From CAYMAZ01 sp964428185 (lineage in GTDB: Bacteria; Bacteroidota; Bacteroidia; Bacteroidales; DTU049): a DNA stretch of 13,676 nt. The notes under the pieces were generated by a model. The model saw only the letters and a list, made by a program, of their open reading frames with translations. It was not told the origin of the DNA and made no database searches. How positions within the stretch are numbered: the first letter of the stretch is position 1; every line of letters starts with the position of its first letter. Below are positions 6,844 to 13,676 of the stretch, piece after piece. The position numbers and the translations under genes are program-made. The DNA lies in the NCBI GenBank assembly GCA_964428185.1, contig CAYRXH010000069.1, forward strand, positions 1 through 13,676, written 5' to 3'.

Positions 6844-7293
6844 TTATTCCTTAATGAGATGAATTTCTGAAACGGTAGTTGTACCGCCTGTAGTGTATTC
6901 TTCCTGCAACCAGCATTCTTTATTGGTAAGACGGAGAATTTCACTTTCTTCCCATTCGCCCCATTGAGATGAATGGTCTTTCACTCTCATTTTCAGCTGC
7001 ATTTTATCATCTGAAAATTCCCATTCAGCATCTACGCTCATTTTGATACCACTATATGTAATAGTATATTTTCCGGTACCATCTTTCATAAGTTCAATTG
7101 TAGCACTCTGCATGGTTTCATCAAGGGTTACCTCAACCCCATTTTCATAGATCTTTTCAAATTTCCAAATTCCGGTGATGCGAGCCTTTTTTGGAAGCAG
7201 ACTGAAAGAAGGCCCTTCTTCATACTTGCCGCAGCTGTTAAAAACAAACAGGGCAGCCATGAAAATTGTTAATGCAAAAATGTTTCTTTTCAT
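6844..7293 (-). CDS. Small lipocalin-like lipoprotein, paralogue of the neighbouring gene
   Basis: A 149-residue lipoprotein. The signal peptide ends in a lipobox-like FNSC with Cys21 as the lipidated residue, so it should be anchored in the envelope. After CGKYEEGPSFSLLPKKARI comes TGIWKFEKIYENGVEV, then a run of amphipathic strands including GTGKYTITYSG and AEWEFSDDKMQLKMR, and a late WGEWEESEILRLT block. The GxW near the start and the strand-rich body resemble small lipocalin-like proteins of Bacteroidota; this fold is inferred, and no ligand or enzymatic motif is visible. It shares Cys21, CGKYE(E/D)GP, SLLPK, WEF and WGEW-ES-ILRLT with the gene just upstream (7343-7780), so the pair arose by duplication. 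It has its own -7 element and a terminator follows. Confidence 0.85.
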   Translation of the reverse strand: MKRNIFALTIFMAALFVFNSCGKYEEGPSFSLLPKKARITGIWKFEKIYENGVEVTLDETMQSATIELMKDGTGKYTITYSGIKMSVDAEWEFSDDKMQLKMRVKDHSSQWGEWEESEILRLTNKECWLQEEYTTGGTTTVSEIHLIKE

Positions 7294-7316
7294 ACGTATT
7301 GGTTTTTAGGTTTGTG

Positions 7317-7324
7317 CAAAAATA
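7317..7324 (-). promoter_or_regulatory. -7 promoter element for the distal lipoprotein gene
   Basis: On the minus strand TATTTTTG is an exact TAnnTTTG match. Twenty-three bases separate it from the ATG at 7293. The same eight bases at nearly the same distance precede the paralogous gene. Confidence 0.6.
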
Positions 7325-7342
7325 ATTAAAAAAATATAATTA

Positions 7343-7780
7343 TTATTGTTTCACGTAGCGAGTCTCGGTTGTATGAGTTTCCCCACCATCTTCTTCTGTT
7401 TCTAACACCCAAAACTCACTAAAAGTAAGTCTTAGGATTTTGGATTCATACCATTCGCCCCATCCTGATCCCATATTGGTTCTCATTCTTATATTTTCTT
7501 TGTTTGATGTGAATTCCCATTCAAGATCACCATCAAAACCCCAGATAAAAATAGATCCTGTTCCATCTGACTCGAGGGTCATTTCCATATCCTGAAGCAA
7601 AGCCAAACCGGCTTCGTTTTCAACACCATCATAAAACAGCTTGTCAACTGTCCATGTTCCGGCGAGGCGGGTTGATTTTGGTAACAAACTGATTGCTGGA
7701 CCATCCTCATACTTGCCACATGCGCTTGCTAGAAAAAGAGCTACAAAAAGGAATCCGAATAATTTTTTTGATTTTTTCAT
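7343..7780 (-). CDS. Small lipocalin-like lipoprotein, paralogue of the neighbouring gene
   Basis: A 145-residue lipoprotein with a lipobox-like ASAC ending at Cys21. It continues CGKYEDGPAISLLPKSTRL, then AGTWTVDKLFYDGVENEAG, a strand-rich middle with GTGSIFIWGFDGDLEWEFTS, and WGEWYESKILRLTFSEFWVL near the end. The layout matches the downstream paralogue (6844-7293) throughout, including the lipid Cys at the same residue. The similarity is strongest at the N-terminal tether and the late WGEW block and weak in the middle, suggesting divergence of a binding surface. Only 49 bases separate it from the gyrB stop and no terminator is seen there, so gyrB read-through may add to expression from its own promoter. 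Function unknown; an envelope binding or structural role is the most that can be inferred. Confidence 0.85.
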   Translation of the reverse strand: MKKSKKLFGFLFVALFLASACGKYEDGPAISLLPKSTRLAGTWTVDKLFYDGVENEAGLALLQDMEMTLESDGTGSIFIWGFDGDLEWEFTSNKENIRMRTNMGSGWGEWYESKILRLTFSEFWVLETEEDGGETHTTETRYVKQ

Positions 7781-7804
7781 ATTTTTTGTTATTAAAATTC
7801 ACCA

Positions 7805-7812
7805 CAAAAATA
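7805..7812 (-). promoter_or_regulatory. -7 promoter element for the proximal lipoprotein gene
   Basis: On the minus strand TATTTTTG is an exact TAnnTTTG match in the short space between the gyrB stop and the ATG at 7780, with 24 bases between element and start codon. Confidence 0.6.
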
Positions 7813-7829
7813 GAAAAAAATCTGATAAA

Positions 7830-9824
7830 CTATGCATCAATGTTTGCATATTTGGCATGACGTTCAATAAACTCTCTTCTTGGAGGCACTTCATCACCCA
7901 TTAGCATTGAGAAAATGCGGTCTGCCTCTGCGGCATTGTCAATTGTGACAAGTCTCAAAGTTCTGTGTTCAGGATCCATTGTGGTTGCCCACAGCTGTTC
8001 AGCATTCATTTCTCCGAGTCCTTTGTAGCGTTGAATATGAATGCCTTTTTCATTTCCGTCAGGAGAAAGTTCTTTGACTATTCTCTGTCGTTCTTCTTCT
8101 GTCCAACAATATCGATGAGTGTTTCCTTTCTTCACTAGATAAAAGGGAGGAGTAGCAATATAGACATATCCGTTTTCGATGAGAGATCTCATGTGCCTGA
8201 AAAAGAATGTCAGAATCAGCGTGGTAATATGACTCCCATCCACGTCAGCGTCAGTCATAATAACAATTTTAAAATATCTCAGTTTTGACAGATTCAGTTC
8301 TTTAGAGTCCTCTTCAGTTCCAATAGTTACACCCATTGCAGTAAACATATTTCTGATTTCTTCGCTGTCAAAAATCTTATGCTGCATTGCTTTTTCCACA
8401 TTCAGAATTTTTCCTCTCAGGGGCAAAATCGCCTGATATCTCCGGTCACGCCCCTGTTTGGCAGTGCCACCTGCTGAATCACCCTCAACGAGAAAGAGTT
8501 CACACATGGCAGGATCCTTTTCTGAGCAATCAGCCAATTTCCCCGGTAAGCTATTTGAAGATAAAACATTTTTGCGATGAACCATTTCCCGGGCTTTTCT
8601 GGCTGCATGTCTGGCAGTTGCTGCTAAAATTACTTTATTAACTATAGCCCTTGCTTCCTTGGGGTGTTCTTCAAGATAATTGTTCAATGCTTCTCCCACC
8701 AACACATCAACAGCACCAATCACTTCATTGTTGCCAAGCTTTGTTTTTGTCTGTCCTTCAAATTGAGGTTCCTGTACTTTAACAGACACAACTGCAGTAA
8801 GTCCCTCTCTGAAATCATCTCCGTTAATATCAAATTTGAGTTTGGCAAGCATCCCTGAACGCTCTGCATAGCTTTTCAAAGTTCTGGTGAGCCCCTTGCG
8901 GAATCCGGCAAGATGTGTTCCCCCTTCAATGGTATTGATGTTGTTGACAAAGCTGTGAACATTTTCAGAAAATGAAGTATTATATTGCATGGCAAATTCA
9001 ACAGGGATTCCATTTTTCTCGCCTTCAATAAAAATGGGTTCATCAATAAGTTTTTCTCTAGTTAAATCAAGAAACTGAATAAAATCAATCAATCCGTTTG
9101 CTGAATAGAATACCTCATTCAGGGGGCCATTATCCTCAATCATTTCACGTTCGTCTGTTAATGAAAGTCTGATTCCTTTGTTTAAAAAGGCAAGTTCACG
9201 AAGTCGTGATGCCAAAATGTCATAACTAAACACTGTTGTGGTAAAAATCTCAGGATCAGGTTTGAAAAATATCTTTGTACCTATTTTGTCAGAAGGCCCT
9301 ATTTCCTTCACTTCGTGAAGAGGAATTCCCTTTGAATACTCCTGCAAATATTCCTTTCCGTCTCTGAATACAGAAGCCTTCAGACAACATGACAAGGCAT
9401 TGACACAGGATACACCAACACCATGCAGTCCGCCTGATACCTTATAAGAGTCCTTGTTAAATTTACCTCCGGCATGGAGGACAGTCATGACCACTTCAAG
9501 AGCTGATTTTTTCTCCTTTTCGTGCATATCAACCGGAATACCACGTCCGTTATCAAGTACAGTGACCGAATTATCCTGATGTATTGTCACTGAAATGTCT
9601 GTGCAATACCCTGCAAGAGCCTCGTCAATTGAATTGTCAACCACCTCATAAACAAGATGATGCAAGCCTCTGGATGAAATATCCCCAATATACATGGCAG
9701 GCCGTTTTCTCACAGCCTCAAGTCCCTCAAGCACCTGAATGCTATCAGCAGAATAATCTCCGTTATTTACATTCTGATTTTTATCAGTTTCAATACATTT
9801 CAGCAAATTATTTATGTCGCTCAT
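7830..9824 (-). CDS. gyrB: DNA gyrase subunit B
   Basis: ATPase subunit of DNA gyrase, which with GyrA introduces negative supercoils in the cytoplasm. GHKL ATPase domain: the YEVVDNSIDEALAG block with catalytic Glu60 and Mg-binding Asn64, DNGRGIP at 91-97, and SGGLHGVGVS at 130-139. The transducer domain carries the ATP-sensing QTKTKLGN at 358-365. The TOPRIM domain has EGDSAGG at 447-453 and the metal-binding DADVDGSH at 525-532. The C-terminal tail has QRYKGLGEMN at 598-607 and ends KYANIDA. At 664 residues it is the usual length for bacteria lacking the extra insertion of enterobacterial GyrB. About 20 residues precede the conserved YSADSIQVLEGL start, a mild N-terminal extension. GyrB rather than ParE is chosen from GRDRRYQAILPLRGKILNVE and overall pattern. 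It is divergent from a histidine kinase gene and has a -7 element upstream; no terminator is seen after it. Confidence 0.97.
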   Translation of the reverse strand: MSDINNLLKCIETDKNQNVNNGDYSADSIQVLEGLEAVRKRPAMYIGDISSRGLHHLVYEVVDNSIDEALAGYCTDISVTIHQDNSVTVLDNGRGIPVDMHEKEKKSALEVVMTVLHAGGKFNKDSYKVSGGLHGVGVSCVNALSCCLKASVFRDGKEYLQEYSKGIPLHEVKEIGPSDKIGTKIFFKPDPEIFTTTVFSYDILASRLRELAFLNKGIRLSLTDEREMIEDNGPLNEVFYSANGLIDFIQFLDLTREKLIDEPIFIEGEKNGIPVEFAMQYNTSFSENVHSFVNNINTIEGGTHLAGFRKGLTRTLKSYAERSGMLAKLKFDINGDDFREGLTAVVSVKVQEPQFEGQTKTKLGNNEVIGAVDVLVGEALNNYLEEHPKEARAIVNKVILAATARHAARKAREMVHRKNVLSSNSLPGKLADCSEKDPAMCELFLVEGDSAGGTAKQGRDRRYQAILPLRGKILNVEKAMQHKIFDSEEIRNMFTAMGVTIGTEEDSKELNLSKLRYFKIVIMTDADVDGSHITTLILTFFFRHMRSLIENGYVYIATPPFYLVKKGNTHRYCWTEEERQRIVKELSPDGNEKGIHIQRYKGLGEMNAEQLWATTMDPEHRTLRLVTIDNAAEADRIFSMLMGDEVPPRREFIERHAKYANIDA

Positions 9825-9857
9825 AGTTAATCAGTTAGTTATATAAGCATGAATATA

Positions 9858-9865
9858 CAAAAGTA
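9858..9865 (-). promoter_or_regulatory. -7 promoter element for gyrB
   Basis: On the minus strand TACTTTTG is an exact TAnnTTTG match, 33 bases before the ATG at 9824. It lies in the 160-base space shared with the divergent kinase gene. No -33 element is clear at the normal spacing. Confidence 0.55.
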
Positions 9866-9984
9866 AGCATTTTTTTCCTAACGGGAATGATTTTTTGTAA
9901 CAAAAAGCAGGTTCTCGTTGAAAAAAATATTTATGTCTTTCAATAAGAAATAAATATGTTAATTTTATTCCCCAAATTCAGACA

Positions 9985-12900
9985 ATGGAGCGAAAAAAAA
10001 TCATCATTCGTATTGCTGTCCCTGCACTGATTGCTTTATTTTTCTGGGTATTTGCCTTACTCATGTCACAAGTGAGCAGCAAGAATGATGATTATCAACA
10101 TCTTGCAAAAAAAACCGAACAGATACTTAGAGAAAAAGCGGAGGTCATGCAGACCGAAGTTGACAGAATTTCAAAGTTGATTAACACTGAAGCTGATGTG
10201 GCCGGTTTTTTTCAGTTTACAGGGCAAACCAACAAAGATTTTCAGGATTTTGCCTTTTATGTTTTCAAAGATAAAAAACTTCTTTACTGGTCAACAAACT
10301 CGATTCCTGTCAACGGACACGAACATGAAATTCTTTCAGGACCAAATACTTTAATCAAACTTCCAAATGGTTATTACTATTGTGTAACATCAGTCAATGG
10401 CGAATATACTACAGCCGGCCTGATGCCTGTGTATTATGAATATTCCTATGAAAACAGATTTCTTTCCAATGGGTTTGCTCCACACTTCCGCCTGAAAACA
10501 AACGCAGGAATTACAACAAAAAATCTGGAAGGTTTTACAGTCAAAAACGCTGCTGACCAGTTTCTTTTTTCAATACAGGCACCAGAGTCTGAGTCTGAGC
10601 CACTTATTCCTTCCGGTATTATTTTTATTGCATTTCTAATCAGTCTGTCAGGATTTCTTCTTTTCGTTGCCCGGCTTCTTTTCACTGTGAAAACAAGTAC
10701 ATGGATTATAATTCCGTCAATGATTCTGCTTGCTGCAGCAATCAGATTTCTACAAATCAGATTTTTTTTTCCTGAATTTCTTTATTCATTGGAACTATTC
10801 AGCCCTGTACATTATGCATGGAACATAGGGTTTGCCTCTCTTGGCGATCTGCTGACACACATTTACCTTTTTCTTTTTCTCTCACTCCTTCTGTGGAGAC
10901 GCTATCACAGCACAATTAGATACTTCAGAAACAAATACAAACGTGTTGTTTTTATCTTGTTTCTCGCCCTTACTCTGCTCTTGCTGTTTGTCATTTTAAA
11001 CATTCTTCTTGAAACCTTAATAATCAACTCTACGCTTTTACTCAGTTTTGATGATGTCCTGAAGCTAAAAGCAGTTGATATTGCAGGATTTCTGGCGATA
11101 ATCATGATGGTACTTGCTTTTGTGTGGGCATCTTTTATTTTTCTTCAACTGATCAGAAAAAACCTTCGTTTTCGCAATGATATTTTCATTTTTTTCTTTA
11201 TACTTTCAGCTGCAGTCATAATTTTTATTGTCCTGAATCCGGATTTTTATATTCAGGCTGTCGGATATCTTGTTTTTATTGCAGTTTCTGTTTCTCTTTC
11301 CCGCAAGTTATTTAATATCAGCGGGGCCTGGGGAATTGCCTGTATGGTTTTGTTCACGGTGAGCTTTGGAACAATAATCAATCAATATAACGTCATTAAA
11401 GAAAAAAGCTACAGAAACATATATGCCCTTCAGCTATCCAACGAACAGGATCCTATTGGCGAATATCTTTTTGAAGAAATATCACAGAATATTTTGTCAG
11501 ATAGTTTGTTTTTTTCAGAACTGAGCATATCCAATGATCCGGGTGCCTTTGCAGAAGAATATCTGAGAAGAAATTACCTGAACGGGTATTTTTCAAAATA
11601 CCATATACAGATCACCATCTGCCATGCTGAAGAAATTTTATTAATCGTGCCATCAAATCAGGAAATCCCATGTAATGAGTTTTTTACTTCACTCAAGATG
11701 CAATATGGAACACCGACAATGGTTCCAGATTACTGGCTGATCGATGATGAAACAGGAAGACCCAATTATCTTTTCGAGTTCCGTTTCACACGAAAGTTCA
11801 AGACTCATACAGACACCAGTCTGTTATTTCTGGAAATGATTACCATTCCAAGAATTACAGGTCTTGGTTATCCTGAACTGCTTGTGGAGGAAAAAGTAAT
11901 CAGAAAATCAGGCAGATATGATTATGTATATGCCAAATATTTCAACAACGAACTGATCCTTCAGTCAGGTGATTATTATTATCCACTGCTGCTTGATTCA
12001 TCCATGAGCAGAGAAGATCCCTTCTTCTTCAGTCAGGATAATTATTCACATCTTCTCTACCCGGTCAATGAACAAACCTCAGTCATTGTAAGTCTCCCTG
12101 AAAAGAAACCATTTGAGTTGGCCGCCACCTTTTCCTATCTGCTCATTCTGCTGGTGGTTTTTCATTATCTCTTCTATCTGACCATTAGCATTGCATCGCA
12201 AAAACATGTTCTTTTTTCTTTTACCTTCAGGGCAAGACTGCAAACTGCAAGTGTTTTTCTTGTCATTTTAAGTTTTATTGTTGCCGGTATTATTACTGTG
12301 AACTTTTTTATCCGCTATCACAGTAACAAAAACAAGGAAATTATCAGGGAAAAATCATTTTCTCTTCTTGTAGAACTGGAGCACAAACTCAGAAATTACG
12401 AAAATATCATTCCTGAAGACGGAGACTATTTGACTGAGCTTTTGACCAAATTTTCAAATGTTTTTTTTACAGACATCAATCTGTTTTCTACTTCAGGGCA
12501 GCTCATTGCTACTTCCAGACCACAGATTTATCAGCAGGGTCTCACTTCAAAACTCATGAATCCTTATGCGCTTAATCGGTTCAGAAATTCAAGCACACCA
12601 TATTTGCTTGAAAACGAATCCATCGGCAGTCTGAATTATACTTCTTCCTGGCTCCCATTTAAAAACTACAGGAACGAAGTGATTGCATACCTCAATCTTC
12701 CCTATTTTGCCCGTGAAAATGAACTAAAAAAGGAAATTTCTTCTTTTCTTATCACTTTTATAAATTTTTATGTTGTCCTCATTGCTATTGCAATCATTAT
12801 CGCCCTTGTGATAGCAAATTACATGACCATGCCTTTGAGAATTATCGGTGAAAAACTCAGAGCATTAAAACCGGGACAATCCAATGAAAAAATTCAATGG

Positions 12901-13676
12901 AAAAAACAGGATGACATAGGTATTCTTGTCAGACAGTATAACAGAATGGTTGATGAACTTGCAGCCAGCACCCGACAACTCATGAGAAGTGAGCGTGAAT
13001 CGGCTTGGCATGAAATGGCCAAACAGATTGCCCATGAAATTAAAAATCCTCTCACGCCAATGAAGCTCAGCTTGCAAAATCTTCAGCGTGCATGGGATGA
13101 CAAAGCACCTGATTATGAAGAACGAATGAAGCGAACATCCCAGACTCTCATTGAACAGATTGATGCACTTTCACAGATAGCAAGTGAATTTTCCAACTTT
13201 GCCAAACTCCAGGAAAAGGGGCTGTATCCATTGGATATCATTCTGGTGATTCACGATGTGATCCACCTTTATGAAACAGAACAAACAAGTATAAAGTTCA
13301 TTTACAATGATGCCCAGAGCTATTTTATTCTCGGGGATGACACACAACTAATACAGATTCTTAATAACATCCTTAAAAATGCAGTTCAGTCTATCCCCGC
13401 AAAGGAATCAGGAGAAATTGTCATTAAAACTGAAAAATCAGGAGACAGAATCAATATCAGCATCCGTGATAACGGAAGCGGTATTCCTGAAGAAATCAGG
13501 AATAAAATTTTCTCTCCCAATTTCACGTCCAAATCAGGAGGAACAGGGCTGGGTCTTGCAATTACAAGAAAAATTACTGATCATCTCGGCGGTACCATTT
13601 CTTTCGAGTCCGAGATAAATAAAGGCAGTGTTTTTTACTTGTCTTTTCCTGAACACAGAGTTGATGAAACCTCTTA
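9985..13676 (+). CDS. Very large NtrY-like membrane sensor histidine kinase (reaches the window edge)
   Basis: Open for 1230 codons from ATG 9985 to the right edge; the last two bases, TA, could begin its stop codon. Visible order: membrane segment 7-27; first extracytoplasmic region about 28-205; a block of some eight membrane segments about 208-466; second extracytoplasmic region about 467-710; segments at about 713-735 and 752-776; third extracytoplasmic region 777-917; a last segment 920-946; HAMP linker about 945-995; then the kinase. The H box is AKQIAHEIKNPLTPMKLSLQ with phospho-acceptor His1017, preceded by SERESAWHEMA as in NtrY. The N box is NNILKNA with Asn1128 and Asn1132, then DNGSGIP at 1162-1168, FSPNFTSK and GGTGLGL at 1185-1191, so all catalytic motifs are present. 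It should autophosphorylate in response to an unknown envelope signal and pass phosphate to a response regulator, none of which is in the window. It is divergent from gyrB; the only promoter candidate is a weak TAATTTTA at 9960-9967. Kinase certain, ligand unknown. Confidence 0.93.
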   Translation, partial: MERKKIIIRIAVPALIALFFWVFALLMSQVSSKNDDYQHLAKKTEQILREKAEVMQTEVDRISKLINTEADVAGFFQFTGQTNKDFQDFAFYVFKDKKLLYWSTNSIPVNGHEHEILSGPNTLIKLPNGYYYCVTSVNGEYTTAGLMPVYYEYSYENRFLSNGFAPHFRLKTNAGITTKNLEGFTVKNAADQFLFSIQAPESESEPLIPSGIIFIAFLISLSGFLLFVARLLFTVKTSTWIIIPSMILLAAAIRFLQIRFFFPEFLYSLELFSPVHYAWNIGFASLGDLLTHIYLFLFLSLLLWRRYHSTIRYFRNKYKRVVFILFLALTLLLLFVILNILLETLIINSTLLLSFDDVLKLKAVDIAGFLAIIMMVLAFVWASFIFLQLIRKNLRFRNDIFIFFFILSAAVIIFIVLNPDFYIQAVGYLVFIAVSVSLSRKLFNISGAWGIACMVLFTVSFGTIINQYNVIKEKSYRNIYALQLSNEQDPIGEYLFEEISQNILSDSLFFSELSISNDPGAFAEEYLRRNYLNGYFSKYHIQITICHAEEILLIVPSNQEIPCNEFFTSLKMQYGTPTMVPDYWLIDDETGRPNYLFEFRFTRKFKTHTDTSLLFLEMITIPRITGLGYPELLVEEKVIRKSGRYDYVYAKYFNNELILQSGDYYYPLLLDSSMSREDPFFFSQDNYSHLLYPVNEQTSVIVSLPEKKPFELAATFSYLLILLVVFHYLFYLTISIASQKHVLFSFTFRARLQTASVFLVILSFIVAGIITVNFFIRYHSNKNKEIIREKSFSLLVELEHKLRNYENIIPEDGDYLTELLTKFSNVFFTDINLFSTSGQLIATSRPQIYQQGLTSKLMNPYALNRFRNSSTPYLLENESIGSLNYTSSWLPFKNYRNEVIAYLNLPYFARENELKKEISSFLITFINFYVVLIAIAIIIALVIANYMTMPLRIIGEKLRALKPGQSNEKIQWKKQDDIGILVRQYNRMVDELAASTRQLMRSERESAWHEMAKQIAHEIKNPLTPMKLSLQNLQRAWDDKAPDYEERMKRTSQTLIEQIDALSQIASEFSNFAKLQEKGLYPLDIILVIHDVIHLYETEQTSIKFIYNDAQSYFILGDDTQLIQILNNILKNAVQSIPAKESGEIVIKTEKSGDRINISIRDNGSGIPEEIRNKIFSPNFTSKSGGTGLGLAITRKITDHLGGTISFESEINKGSVFYLSFPEHRVDETS

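Noticed and set aside
7830..9824. ParE (topoisomerase IV subunit B) instead of GyrB
   Set aside because: The ATPase start, the ILPLRGKILNVEKA block and the ANIDA tail fit GyrB. A full phylogeny was not run, so this rests on motif resemblance.
9584..9826. 80-codon open frame antisense to the 5' end of gyrB
   Set aside because: It is the complement of the conserved GyrB ATPase region, which explains the openness; no promoter or motif supports it.
1..13676. CRISPR array, tRNA, rRNA, insertion sequence or prophage
   Set aside because: On reading both strands I saw no spaced direct repeats, cloverleaf or rRNA-like sequence, transposase or phage structural motifs.

Overview
The window reads as a chromosomal piece of a Bacteroidota bacterium, most likely of the order Bacteroidales. 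Evidence: an S46 dipeptidyl-peptidase, a TonB-dependent receptor with an N-terminal carboxypeptidase-regulatory-like domain, Bacteroidota-type -7 promoter elements (TAnnTTTG) before most genes, no Shine-Dalgarno sequences, and moderately AT-rich DNA. I cannot name a genus. A run of exactly 100 Ns (5183-5282) marks a scaffold gap, so this is a draft or metagenome assembly.

Layout. Positions 1-395 (minus) hold the N-terminal half of a YitT-family membrane protein whose frame is broken twice at homopolymers and which has no ordinary start codon. An AT-rich intergenic stretch follows (396-724). On the plus strand come a secreted S46 dipeptidyl-peptidase of DPP7 type (725-2947), a strong hairpin terminator, then a probable two-gene unit: a small exported protein with a carboxypeptidase-regulatory-like domain (3054-3722) and a TonB-dependent receptor with the same kind of N-terminal domain (3756-6053, interrupted by the gap). 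Converging on these from the minus strand are a GT2 glycosyltransferase (6066-6758), two tandem paralogous small lipoproteins (6844-7293 and 7343-7780), each with its own matching promoter element, and gyrB (7830-9824). Divergent from gyrB is a very large NtrY-like sensor histidine kinase (9985 to the right edge) with many membrane segments and three extracytoplasmic regions.

How the genes fit together. The left part is mostly envelope and nutrient acquisition. The peptidase would release dipeptides with an aliphatic or aromatic P1 residue in the periplasm, and the receptor pair could import an unknown substrate across the outer membrane. The lipoproteins are cell-envelope proteins of unknown role. 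GyrB is housekeeping. The kinase senses something outside the inner membrane, and no response regulator lies in the window. I found no CRISPR array, tRNA, rRNA, insertion sequence or prophage. The least explained items are the receptor and small-protein pair, the duplicated lipoproteins and the giant kinase; none is clear evidence of a new system.
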